From Candidatus Kapaibacterium sp. (lineage in GTDB: Bacteria; Bacteroidota; Ignavibacteria; Kapaibacteriales; UBA4661), in the NCBI GenBank assembly GCA_025455065.1, contig JALONG010000009.1, forward strand, positions 1 through 64,000: a stretch of 64,000 bases of DNA, in the 5' to 3' direction. Numbering within the stretch: position 1 is the first letter of the stretch; the number at the start of each line of letters is the position of its first letter. The notes beneath the pieces are model-generated. The model ran no database searches, was not told where the DNA came from, and was given only the letters and a program-made list of their open reading frames with translations. Both the position numbers and the translations under genes were made by a program. This document shows positions 31,636 through 40,857 of this stretch, in pieces.

Positions 31636-34600
31636 ATGTCAGAGTTCCACTTCAAACCCTTTTTTGGTAAGCGCAGTCGCCGTGTGGTGCGGGTTGTGCT
31701 GGGGTTGCTGTTGTTGCTTTTTCTGGTGATGTTTACGGGGGTAATGCTAGTGGTCAATGTACCACAATTCCGGCAGTGGGTCGTCAAATTTGCCATAGAG
31801 CGCATCAATACTGCTTTAGAAGCAAAACTTTCCTTCGATGATTTTCACGGCTCTCTTCTTTCCGACCTCACACTGACTAATGTTCACCTCGTCGCGGCAG
31901 GCGACACGCTGCTTGCAGCAAAGAAGCTGACTCTCACCTATGATATTCAAATGGTCTTGGTGCGGAGAATTTCTCTCAATCGTGTTCACCTCGACGAGCC
32001 GCGTATTGCCTTACTTCGCAGCATGGATAGTTCGTGGAATTTCGAGCATATTGTGAAAACTCCCGCACCCGATGCCAAGCCCAAACCCTTCAAATGGTCA
32101 GTAACCGTGCGCGATTGGTCGGTGTCTGAGGGAACACTTACCGTGATTGATTCACTCCAATCTCCTTCCGATGGTATGCGATTGGCATCACAGAACCGTA
32201 TCAACACAGGGCGTTTGAAGGTTTCCGGTTTGGAACTTTCGCTCTCGGCAGCGCTCAATTTCAAGAAAAACGAGCATACACTTTCACTCCGCAAATGCGC
32301 CTTCCGCGAGGAAGTATCAGGCTTAGAGCTACACAATCTTTCACTTTTTGCCTTTGCTGACACGAACCGTTTGGAAGTGAATAATGCTGCAATCAAAACC
32401 GCTTCGTCTTCTGCAAGAATGAGGCTTGTTGCTGATGGCTACAATCTTTTCAAAGCCCGCTCTGCAAGCGCTTTTCAAGGCGATAGCCTCGAAACAACGC
32501 TCCAAAATACTCATGTAGAACTTGCTCTCCACGCAGATTCCATCAGCGCTTTCGAGCTGCAGCGCATTACTCCTGCTGCCGACGCGCTGGGTGACAAAGT
32601 AGCTCTGCGACTTGATGTTTACGGCAATGCGCAAACTGCCGTGCTGAAACGCTTGGAAGTGCGCGGCGTGGAAGATGCGAACAGCGAGAGAACGCCGCCA
32701 ACACTGCTTTCATTAGAGGGAACAGTTCAAAAGCCTCTTCAAACCTCTACGCTTTCCTATTCCGCCCGATTAAATCCCATGCGCCTCAGCACGGCGGACA
32801 TTCGCCGCTACGCACCACGCCTTGCGCTGCCTGACTTGAGTGGCTTGGGAGCAGTTTCGGTCGAACAAGGTACATTTGACGGCACACTCAAAACGCTTAC
32901 GGCAAATCTCCGTGCCGAAAGCAACGCCGGAGGCGTGGAAGCCGCTTGTAATCTGAATTGGCAAGACACGCTGCGCTATGATGCCACCATACAAACCAAG
33001 CACCTCAATCTCGCCGCAATCACGCATGATAGCGGCTTACAAAGCGACCTCAACACCAAAACGGTACTTGCGGGACAAGGCGTTACGCTGCAATCACTCA
33101 AAGCAACAGCCCGTACCGAAGCTACACCCTCAAACATCGCCGGACGCAGTTTTGATGCGCTTTCGCTGGATGCTGCCATTGCAGACGGGGGGCTTTTGAC
33201 GATTAACTCGCTGCGTATTCATTGGAATCGGGCTGCGGATTTTCTTACCGATGACAATGCCGGAGAAACAAGAATTGATGAGGCTCACACAAGTTCTGCT
33301 CTTCCTGCTTCTGACCTTTGGGCAAGCGGTTGGCTGAATCTGCAAAATCCCTCACTTCCCGCATACAAACTGGATGCACGGGCTTCACACTTGGATTTGA
33401 GCCGTTTGCTGCTTATGCCGGACGCGGCGACCGATGCGTCATTCACGATGAACGTGCTTGGAAGCGGTTTCAGTGCTGATAGTTTGCGGGGTTCTATCAA
33501 TCTTGTGGCACAGGAATTTCTCACGCCGAAAAAAGCCTTTGAGCCGTTTACGATAAAAACCCGTTTGGAGCATCTGCCCAAGCCCGGAAACCCGCTTTAC
33601 CGCGAGTTTCACCTGAACTCCGAACTCGCCGAAGCCCATTTGAAGGGCGTTTTTACGATGCAGGATTTTATCGCCTCTTTTGCGCACACGGTGGACAATT
33701 CGATTTTCCTTGTTCGGCGCAAATATCATCTCATTCGGGATTCGCTCAAAGCAAGCACCTACGAGGGTTTGTATCGCCCACGTCCTGAGCGATTGAAGCC
33801 GCTTGATGTGGATTTTGTGCTAAAACCGCATGACCTCTCTATTTCGAGGCTTTTTAGCGGTTTTGCCAAAATTCAGTGCGTTGGTGATGTGCAAGGTTCT
33901 ATGCGGGGTACAACGCATGATTACACCTTTCGTTTTGATTCTTCGCATATTGACGAATTTTTCTATACCGACGGTTTTACGCAGGTTAATTTTGCCGATA
34001 CGCGGCTTCAAGCCTCGTTTCGCAGCATTGCCGAAGGCGATTCTTTGAACGTTGTGGAAGCATCGGCATCGGTAAAAACGGATTCTGTTTTTCGCTTCAA
34101 CGACTTCGTTTTCCGCCGTTCTCGCGCTGCGGCAAGCTACAAGCAAGACGTTTTCTCGTTTGACGTGAAGTCGGTCTATGGCGACAGCCTGTTGGCATTT
34201 CACACCAAAGCCGAGTTGGACATGAAAACCCAAAATGCGCCCTTCGTGCTGGACACCACATGGGTGCTGTATCGGAAGGATTTAGAGTGGGCGAGTGTCG
34301 GCAAGATTGCGACGGAATTGAACAAGGAAGGGCTGCTCGTGGAAAATCTCACCTTGCGCCGCCCAAAGGCAGAAACCCTGTATTTAAGCGGCTTAGTGTG
34401 GTTTGACCATTTTTCCAATGCCCTTTTGACGATAGAATCTATGCCGCTTCAGGACATTAACCGCCTATTTCCGAAAGAAAGCCGTATTCCCACACTTGAC
34501 CCGCTTCGCGGCACGCTGGAGCGCTTGGAATGTCGCCTCTCAGGACTGCCCGAAACACCTCAACTTTCCTTGCTTTTGAATGCTTCCAATGTGTTTTACA

Positions 34601-36648
34601 ATGCCACGTATTTGGGCAAATGTGCGATTTCTGCTTCGCACCAAGATTCGGTTGTGCGCGGCACGGCGGAAATTCAAAACCCACTGTTGATGAACGACAC
34701 GCTGCACACGCTCAAAGTTCGCGCAAAGTCCTTCCCAATGAACCTCGCATTGACCGACGTTTCCGAGCGTTTGGTATCCGGAAAACCGATTGAAATTTTC
34801 TTCGATGCCGAACAGCTTCCCTTGGGCGCGGTGGACGTGTTTGTGCCGGGAATCACCAATTTACAGGGTTATGCCGACGCGCATTTTTCCATCACCGGAA
34901 CAACGCCGGAAAACATCATGTATCAAGGAAGTGCCGTCATTCCTCGTGCGTCGTTTATTTTTGAAGCAACCAATCTTAAATATTTTGCTGAAGGTCGTGC
35001 AACCTTGCTAAACCGCACTGTCACTGTCGAAAGCATGAACCTCGCCAATGACCCGCTTGATTACGAGCGCGGCAGAGCAAATGCAACAGGAACAATCACC
35101 GTGAACGGCTTTGAGATTACAGGCTTTGACATCACCGCCAAAGTCCCGCAACAAGGGCTGTTCGTGCTGGGCAATGCCTCGCGCATACCGAACCCGCAGC
35201 TTTTTGGCGATGTGATTATGTCCACCGGCGCAGCACCCTTGCATTTTTATGGAACGCTGGAAGAGCCGTATTTACGCGGCGATGTGAACATTTTAGCGGC
35301 AAAAATCAATTTCCCCGAAATCAAAAGCGTCAAAACCGAGAACAAACTTTTTTGTTTCGAGACCGTGACCAAAGACCGCACAGGGCGCACCATCACTGCC
35401 CGTGATTGCAGTCCGCAAGAATACGCACTGCTCATGCCGGAGGGCGATTCCCTTGCAAAGCGTTCCCCCGAAGAGGCGCGGAAACAGCTTTCGGCGGCAG
35501 AATTGGCGCATTTGGCGGAGGAAGAGGCGCTGCAAGCACAACGCGAAAATGCCACAACGCATCTGCCGACAGGCTCAAGAACCGACATCCCGCCGCGAGA
35601 CTCGAATGTAAGCGCTTTCCGCGTCGTTTCCGAACAAACATTGCGCCGTGCAGAAAATAATGCAGCGACGAATACCGAACAAACCGATAATGCAGAGCGC
35701 TTGGGGAAAGAGCGCACCGACAAGGAGCGGGCTGAAGAGCGCTCCAAACTTGGCTTTGCGCACAAAATTGATTACGCGCTGAATGTGAATTTACGCGGGA
35801 ATTTTTCGGTAACAATGGACTGGGGACCGTTTGAGCAGCTTGTCGCAAATTTGGCGCAGGAAAATCCCGAACAGCCGCTTCGCTACGTTAAAACACCCGA
35901 TAGACCTGATGAACATAGGCTTTTCGGCGATTTGATTTTGCGCGACGGCTCAACCTACAAGTTTTATCGGCTCTTCACCGCTTCAGGCAAACTCGCCTTC
36001 AATACCGGAACAATGAGCAATCCGCGCTTGAATTTGAACGCCGCACTGCGCGGACAGCGCACCATGCCTGACCGCAACGGCACAAGTGAGTATTTCGTGA
36101 ACCTTGGAATCACGGGAACAAAAAAAGTGCCGATGCTCAAAATGGGATATTTGCTGGACAATGTGCCGGGTGTGGGCGATTCGACGAAGATTCAAAATGA
36201 TGCCATTATGCTCCTGCTTTTTGGGCGGACGCAAGATGAGTTCGCTATTGGAAGCGGCTTAGGCAGCGTTACCCAAAACACCTCGTCGTCACTGGCTTCG
36301 CGCTTGCTGACGGATTTGCTGCAAGGCACGGGCATTGTGCGCAGTGCCGATATTTCCTTCGGCGGCGGCAGAACGGGATTGCCGCTTGATTTGTCGCAAG
36401 CACGGGTGCAAGTTACGGGGGAAATCGGCGATTTGGGCGTTCTCTGGCAATTAGCCAACGATTTCGGCTCCAACAACGCAAACACCAGCTTTTCGATTGA
36501 TATTCCCTTCCGCAATTTTCTCGACCAAGAACTCTTCCGCAATATCGTACTGCAAATCACACGCTCGGCTGCGGTCTCCAATTCCAGCGTTTTCCTCCGC
36601 CAACAGCGTGAATGGGAAGTGAAAATCGGCTCACGAAATTCGTGGTAG
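31636..36648 (+). CDS. tamB: TamB-like translocation and assembly module protein
   Basis: A 1670-residue inner-membrane-anchored, periplasm-spanning protein involved in outer-membrane biogenesis, possibly phospholipid transport. An N-terminal transmembrane helix (VRVVLGLLLLLFLVMFTGVML) is followed by an AsmA-like start (VKFAIERINTALEAKLSFDD) and long beta-taco repeats. The C-terminal DUF490 domain (about residues 1460-1670; DRNGTSEYFVNLGITGTKKV, TGEIGDLGVLWQLANDFG) is the conserved TamB signature. About residues 1290-1380 form a Glu/Arg/Ala-rich charged insert unlike the rest. No tamA (BamA-like) gene is adjacent, which is common outside proteobacteria. Confidence 0.93.
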   Translation: MSEFHFKPFFGKRSRRVVRVVLGLLLLLFLVMFTGVMLVVNVPQFRQWVVKFAIERINTALEAKLSFDDFHGSLLSDLTLTNVHLVAAGDTLLAAKKLTLTYDIQMVLVRRISLNRVHLDEPRIALLRSMDSSWNFEHIVKTPAPDAKPKPFKWSVTVRDWSVSEGTLTVIDSLQSPSDGMRLASQNRINTGRLKVSGLELSLSAALNFKKNEHTLSLRKCAFREEVSGLELHNLSLFAFADTNRLEVNNAAIKTASSSARMRLVADGYNLFKARSASAFQGDSLETTLQNTHVELALHADSISAFELQRITPAADALGDKVALRLDVYGNAQTAVLKRLEVRGVEDANSERTPPTLLSLEGTVQKPLQTSTLSYSARLNPMRLSTADIRRYAPRLALPDLSGLGAVSVEQGTFDGTLKTLTANLRAESNAGGVEAACNLNWQDTLRYDATIQTKHLNLAAITHDSGLQSDLNTKTVLAGQGVTLQSLKATARTEATPSNIAGRSFDALSLDAAIADGGLLTINSLRIHWNRAADFLTDDNAGETRIDEAHTSSALPASDLWASGWLNLQNPSLPAYKLDARASHLDLSRLLLMPDAATDASFTMNVLGSGFSADSLRGSINLVAQEFLTPKKAFEPFTIKTRLEHLPKPGNPLYREFHLNSELAEAHLKGVFTMQDFIASFAHTVDNSIFLVRRKYHLIRDSLKASTYEGLYRPRPERLKPLDVDFVLKPHDLSISRLFSGFAKIQCVGDVQGSMRGTTHDYTFRFDSSHIDEFFYTDGFTQVNFADTRLQASFRSIAEGDSLNVVEASASVKTDSVFRFNDFVFRRSRAAASYKQDVFSFDVKSVYGDSLLAFHTKAELDMKTQNAPFVLDTTWVLYRKDLEWASVGKIATELNKEGLLVENLTLRRPKAETLYLSGLVWFDHFSNALLTIESMPLQDINRLFPKESRIPTLDPLRGTLERLECRLSGLPETPQLSLLLNASNVFYNATYLGKCAISASHQDSVVRGTAEIQNPLLMNDTLHTLKVRAKSFPMNLALTDVSERLVSGKPIEIFFDAEQLPLGAVDVFVPGITNLQGYADAHFSITGTTPENIMYQGSAVIPRASFIFEATNLKYFAEGRATLLNRTVTVESMNLANDPLDYERGRANATGTITVNGFEITGFDITAKVPQQGLFVLGNASRIPNPQLFGDVIMSTGAAPLHFYGTLEEPYLRGDVNILAAKINFPEIKSVKTENKLFCFETVTKDRTGRTITARDCSPQEYALLMPEGDSLAKRSPEEARKQLSAAELAHLAEEEALQAQRENATTHLPTGSRTDIPPRDSNVSAFRVVSEQTLRRAENNAATNTEQTDNAERLGKERTDKERAEERSKLGFAHKIDYALNVNLRGNFSVTMDWGPFEQLVANLAQENPEQPLRYVKTPDRPDEHRLFGDLILRDGSTYKFYRLFTASGKLAFNTGTMSNPRLNLNAALRGQRTMPDRNGTSEYFVNLGITGTKKVPMLKMGYLLDNVPGVGDSTKIQNDAIMLLLFGRTQDEFAIGSGLGSVTQNTSSSLASRLLTDLLQGTGIVRSADISFGGGRTGLPLDLSQARVQVTGEIGDLGVLWQLANDFGSNNANTSFSIDIPFRNFLDQELFRNIVLQITRSAAVSNSSVFLRQQREWEVKIGSRNSW

Positions 36649-36691
36649 TTTCACGGCAGTATTTCGCCAAAGTACATTCGCCAAATTTGTC

Positions 36692-36719
36692 ATTCGTGAA
36701 GATTCGTGCAATTCGTGGA
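36692..36719 (+). repeat. ATTCGTG-type interspersed element, copy A
   Basis: A 28-bp unit built of three ATTCGTG heptamers. It matches the revcomp of the copy at 48480-48507 at 27 of 28 positions. It lies in the 112-base gap between the convergent tamB and penicillin-acylase genes, and a palindromic CACGAAATTCGTG overlaps the tamB 3' end just before. Confidence 0.85.
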
Positions 36720-36760
36720 CGATACTTTTGCGAACTTAGAGCAAACAGATTGATTCTGAC

Positions 36761-39748
36761 TTACTCCTTCCCCTTGGGAACAAGCGATAAAACCTTGCTG
36801 AAGGAGGCGTGAGGCTCACGTGCCACAGGCACAGGCAAAAGCCCGCCATTACGCCAAAGTTCATGCTGGTCGCTGTAATTTCGTGTCATAATCTCGCCTG
36901 TGTTGCCGCTTGGCAAAATCATATACGCCAGAGTATCGCTCATATCGCACACAAAGCGCATAGATGCTCCCGCCGTAACCTCAAACGGCTTGACAAACGA
37001 CCATTCGCCGGAGGAAATCGTCGTGGCATCGCCGCCGTACCCGACAGGTGGCATATTGACAACACCGCGCACGGAGAACCGCGTCCATTCTGTACCATTA
37101 GCAATAACGTGACGCATGGTCAAACGGTGAAAACGCCCGTAATTCCATGCTTCGAGAGAATCTATGTCGTTTGCCTCGCTCATACTTTGTTGCACCAATC
37201 GCACCGCTTCGACAAAACTTTGACGAATAATGTCGTCCCGCGTTTCTTTGTTCGCCGTTGTGCGGTTGTCAAACCACGCTGCACTCAAGGAATCATCAGC
37301 GTTGTAGCGCTCTGTAAGATGCAACAATGCTCTCAAAGGCAATCGTGTGTTCACGGCATATTGCGTGTAAAGCGCCTCGCCGAGATCGTCTGCAAGCGTA
37401 TTACGGGCGAATCGCTCCAAAAACGCTGCATACACCGATGCAACAGCAGAAGTGCTTTCCAAAGCACCATTCCACGCCGCCAGCAAGGTTAATGCTTTGC
37501 GTTCCGTAAACGTGAGTTTAAGCGGATTAGCGACTTTTGGTGTTGCAGTTTGATTTCCCACACCAGCAGAAATATTTGCAGAACTATTTGCCGAAGTCGC
37601 TGTTTCAAATGCTGCCACAATCGCCGGAATAAGGCGCTGTGCGTAGTGCGAAACAAGGTCAGTTTGTGCCGATTTCATGCCGTTTACGGAAAAATGCTCA
37701 AAATCTGACAAAAACTCCCCAATTCGCGCCGCCCGCGACGGCACATCCCAGAGATGCGAGAGATGAAGCGGTTCGCCATTCACCGATGCCGAGCGAACAA
37801 GCGGATTATTCGCAGCAATAACGCGCCCACTTGCGGGGTTCAACAGCACTCCAACAGACGAAAGCGCCGCAAAGCCTCGCCACGCATCATCGCGCAGCCA
37901 ACCTTTGCGAATAAAATTCGGATGTGTTTGTTGATTACCACTGCGAAGCGGCACAGTTCCAAGCGGCATCACGCCAACGCTGCCGTCTGCCGAAGCAATC
38001 ACACACGCCACAGCCGGAGCGCCAAAGGTTGCCATGCCCGTCTCGACATCCGCCCACGAGCGCGATTTCGCAAGACGCAAGAGTGCAAGCGCTTCGTCGG
38101 ACATTTCCTGCCCTGTCCACTGCACCGTTAGACATTCACGCCCCACAAGCACGCGGAAAGCGCTTTGTGATGCGGCATTCAAGCTGTCTGCCGGAGAAGT
38201 CAGTAGTGATGCGCTACTCAGGCGACTTTTCCAAGGAATCGCATTTTGCAAACCCGGATATTTTTTCAGTCCCTGCGGAAGGTCGGAAATGACGCAAGAA
38301 CGCCGCGTGAAGCGCAAATCCACAACAGCATCGCTGGAATCTTTCACCTTGATTGTGTCGGTGATAATACGAAACTGTTCGGAGCGTTGCCCGCCAAGGC
38401 TGTCGGCAATAACATACCGCCGAAGGTCGCTTGAATCCAAGCGTTCAGCAAAAAAATCCGTATCGTCAATCAATGCATTGACCAAACTCCACCCAATGTG
38501 GTCGTTTCGCCCGACAATCACAAAAGGCAGCCCCGGAAGCGTGTGTCCAAGCACGTTTAGCGTCGGTGAGGACAAATGCGCTTCGTACCACCGCGCAGGC
38601 AACGTCAGCGCCAAATGAGCATCGGCAGCAAGAATCGCTCCGTGACGATGTTTTTGCTTAAAGCCGCTTCCCGCGCTGTCTTGTTCAGGGTGGAAGAATG
38701 CGGAAGAACGCACCGCCCACGCATTACTGCCCAATGACGAGCCAATCATTTGCGCGGCATTGCGGGTTTGTTGCGCAAGACATACAAAAGTGTGGGTAGA
38801 GGAAGATAATTTGGAAGGCGATGATAGGACTGCACGTCGTGGAAGCGCCGTATTTACTGAAGTTTTCGGGAGTGAATCTTTTGCCGGTGCAGGAACAATC
38901 AGCGAATCTTGTTGCAGAGAATCAAGCAATAATGCGGGTTTGACGGCAAGCCTTGCAGGGCGCTTCGGTACAAGCGAATCCAAGACGCACGGCGCAAAAT
39001 ACGCATCCTGCTCTTGCGGCGGAAGCAGCTGTAATGCGCGTTCCCGTCCAAGCGTGTCGGCTATGGCGCTTAACACAAGGTCAATCGTAAAGCCACTGCT
39101 CAATTCCCACGCCCAAAGGCGCTGCACAAGCAAACAATCTTCAACCGTCCAAGGCTCAGGCTCATATTCCAGCGCGTCAAACTCCGCAGCAATCCTGCCT
39201 TTGTGGGTTTCGAGATACGCATTGATGCCGTTGGAATATGCCTGAAGTGCGGCACGGGATTCAGTCGAAATGTGGCGCGAAAGGGCGCTTGCAAGGGAAT
39301 CAAAACGCATTGCCCGTAAGAAAATATCCTGCTCCAATGTTCTTCGTCCAAAAATTTCCGATAAACGCCCACGCCCCACGCGGCGCTGGAAATCCATTTG
39401 CCAAAGGCGGTCTTGTGCGTGTGCGTAGCCGATGCCGAAATATGCGTCGTTGTCGGTGGCGGCGGTGATATGAACGATGCCGTAATCGTTTCGGTGCAGC
39501 TTTACCTCAGCGCTGATGCCCGCGACTTCCTCTTCACCACTGCGCCCAAAAGCAGAGCGCGTCGCAAAAAGAAAAGCAAAAACCGCTAAACAGGCTGCAA
39601 TCACAAGCGCGGCGAACACAATGCCCCAAAAATGATTAGGCGCACGACGAGCAAACGTCGAGCGCCGAGCATCATTGACAAGACGATTTGAAACGAAGCT
39701 AAAGCGTTTATCTTCCCGATTTAGAGCCACTTGTTCTCCTTGTACCAT
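36761..39748 (-). CDS. Penicillin acylase family Ntn-hydrolase
   Basis: Members hydrolyse side-chain amides of penicillins, N-acyl-homoserine lactones or other acylated amines; the substrate here is unknown. The 995-residue precursor has an N-terminal membrane helix (WGIVFAALVIAACLAVFAFLF), an alpha region with LHRNDYGIVHITAATDNDAYFGIGYAHAQDRLWQM, a linker rich in Lys/Ser/Thr/Asp (about residues 255-335) and the beta-subunit nucleophile Ser341 in LGSNAWAVRS, then RNDHIGWSLVNALIDDTDF. Autocatalytic cleavage before Ser341 is expected from the family. Its start overlaps the epimerase stop by 28 bases, so the two are co-transcribed. Confidence 0.93.
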   Translation of the reverse strand: MVQGEQVALNREDKRFSFVSNRLVNDARRSTFARRAPNHFWGIVFAALVIAACLAVFAFLFATRSAFGRSGEEEVAGISAEVKLHRNDYGIVHITAATDNDAYFGIGYAHAQDRLWQMDFQRRVGRGRLSEIFGRRTLEQDIFLRAMRFDSLASALSRHISTESRAALQAYSNGINAYLETHKGRIAAEFDALEYEPEPWTVEDCLLVQRLWAWELSSGFTIDLVLSAIADTLGRERALQLLPPQEQDAYFAPCVLDSLVPKRPARLAVKPALLLDSLQQDSLIVPAPAKDSLPKTSVNTALPRRAVLSSPSKLSSSTHTFVCLAQQTRNAAQMIGSSLGSNAWAVRSSAFFHPEQDSAGSGFKQKHRHGAILAADAHLALTLPARWYEAHLSSPTLNVLGHTLPGLPFVIVGRNDHIGWSLVNALIDDTDFFAERLDSSDLRRYVIADSLGGQRSEQFRIITDTIKVKDSSDAVVDLRFTRRSCVISDLPQGLKKYPGLQNAIPWKSRLSSASLLTSPADSLNAASQSAFRVLVGRECLTVQWTGQEMSDEALALLRLAKSRSWADVETGMATFGAPAVACVIASADGSVGVMPLGTVPLRSGNQQTHPNFIRKGWLRDDAWRGFAALSSVGVLLNPASGRVIAANNPLVRSASVNGEPLHLSHLWDVPSRAARIGEFLSDFEHFSVNGMKSAQTDLVSHYAQRLIPAIVAAFETATSANSSANISAGVGNQTATPKVANPLKLTFTERKALTLLAAWNGALESTSAVASVYAAFLERFARNTLADDLGEALYTQYAVNTRLPLRALLHLTERYNADDSLSAAWFDNRTTANKETRDDIIRQSFVEAVRLVQQSMSEANDIDSLEAWNYGRFHRLTMRHVIANGTEWTRFSVRGVVNMPPVGYGGDATTISSGEWSFVKPFEVTAGASMRFVCDMSDTLAYMILPSGNTGEIMTRNYSDQHELWRNGGLLPVPVAREPHASFSKVLSLVPKGKE

Positions 39749-40707
39749 GCGATTGTTTTCGGAATGCCACGCTCAATGCCTAGCTCAGAAGCATAGCCAA
39801 AATCACGCTTTGCTTTTTCAACCGAACCAATCCAGTATTTTTGCACAAAATCAATCCCTTTTTCATAGTTGAATACGGGCGGCTTCGAGGAAAATTTCCC
39901 GAAAAATTCCGATACGCCCGCAACGCCCATAACGATGCCGTGCGGAAGGCGAAGTGTCAGGACATTTTTTTTCTGCAATGCTGCTTTGGTAACATCGGTA
40001 ATTTCCACCCACGAATAAAACGGCTCATCCGCTAAAAAGTAGGTTTCACCAACGGCTTTCGGCGACTCTACTGCGTCGGCAATGCCCCGCGCAAGGTCTT
40101 CGGCGTGGATAAGGCTCAGGCGTTTGTCATCAAAGCCGATAAGCGCAGCAATTCCTTGATTCACGGCTTTGAAATAGTCAAAAATGGCAGTATCGCGCTG
40201 CCCATAAATCGCAGGAGCGCGAATAATGGTTACAGGCATCACATCGCGCAGCGCATTCACTTCGTCTTCGGCAGCTTTTTTGCTTTCACCATAGGCAGTA
40301 AGCGGCTTACAGGGGTCGGATTCTACTATTGGGCGGTCAAGTGATTGCGCGGGACCGCAGACGGTCAAACTGCTCAAATGAAGGAATCGTTTAAGGTTTG
40401 GTGCGCTTTTGCGGGCTGCTGCTAACAAATTTTTCGTACCGATATGGTTTCCCTGAAAAAACTCCTCACGGTTACGCGCCGCCGTCAAACCTGCAATATG
40501 CACGATAACGTCTGCACCTTCAACAGCTTTTTCCAGCGATGCAGCATCCGAAAGCGACCCCAAAGCACGCTCCACAGGCAAGCCTTCAAGCCATTGCAGG
40601 CTACTCGTGGCACGGGTGAGACAACGCACGGTGTAACCGCGCCGTAACAATTCTTCCGCAACAAAACTTCCTGCAAAGCCTGTTGCTCCGGTGATAAATG
40701 CGACCAT
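39721..40707 (-). CDS. NAD-dependent epimerase/dehydratase family protein
   Basis: A 328-residue extended SDR enzyme. The Rossmann GxxGxxG is ITGATGFAGS at residues 5-14, the mid-domain motif is IVHIAGLTA, and the catalytic YxxxK is YGESKKAAEDE with a Ser-Ser-Leu upstream (HLSSLTVCG). The C-terminal half carries NAD-sugar or dihydroflavonol-reductase-like features; the substrate (sugar nucleotide, hydroxy-steroid-like or other alcohol) is not identifiable. It overlaps the penicillin-acylase gene downstream and follows a heptamer-repeat intergenic region. Confidence 0.9.
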   Translation of the reverse strand: MVAFITGATGFAGSFVAEELLRRGYTVRCLTRATSSLQWLEGLPVERALGSLSDAASLEKAVEGADVIVHIAGLTAARNREEFFQGNHIGTKNLLAAARKSAPNLKRFLHLSSLTVCGPAQSLDRPIVESDPCKPLTAYGESKKAAEDEVNALRDVMPVTIIRAPAIYGQRDTAIFDYFKAVNQGIAALIGFDDKRLSLIHAEDLARGIADAVESPKAVGETYFLADEPFYSWVEITDVTKAALQKKNVLTLRLPHGIVMGVAGVSEFFGKFSSKPPVFNYEKGIDFVQKYWIGSVEKAKRDFGYASELGIERGIPKTIAWYKENKWL

Positions 40708-40755
40708 TTGTTATTAGTGTGGGTGATGAAAATTGGAAAAGAAGATTGGGAAGAG

Positions 40756-40856
40756 AAGTATGAATGATGAGGTATGAAAATTGCGGGCAAGAATGTTGCC
40801 ACAACCAGCTTCCTGCCTTGATTTCATACTTCATACTTCATCCTTTATACTTTCTT
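40756..40856. repeat. Inverted heptamer arrays between amylase and epimerase genes
   Basis: Five 7-bp units (TTTCATA, CTTCATA, CTTCATC, CTTTATA, CTTTCTT; 40822-40856) run up to the amylase stop. A diverged inverted match (40756-40779; 20 of 24 positions) lies 42 bases away. The whole 150-base gap is heptamer-like. It could fold into a hairpin in either transcript. Confidence 0.75.
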
Positions 40857-40857
40857 C

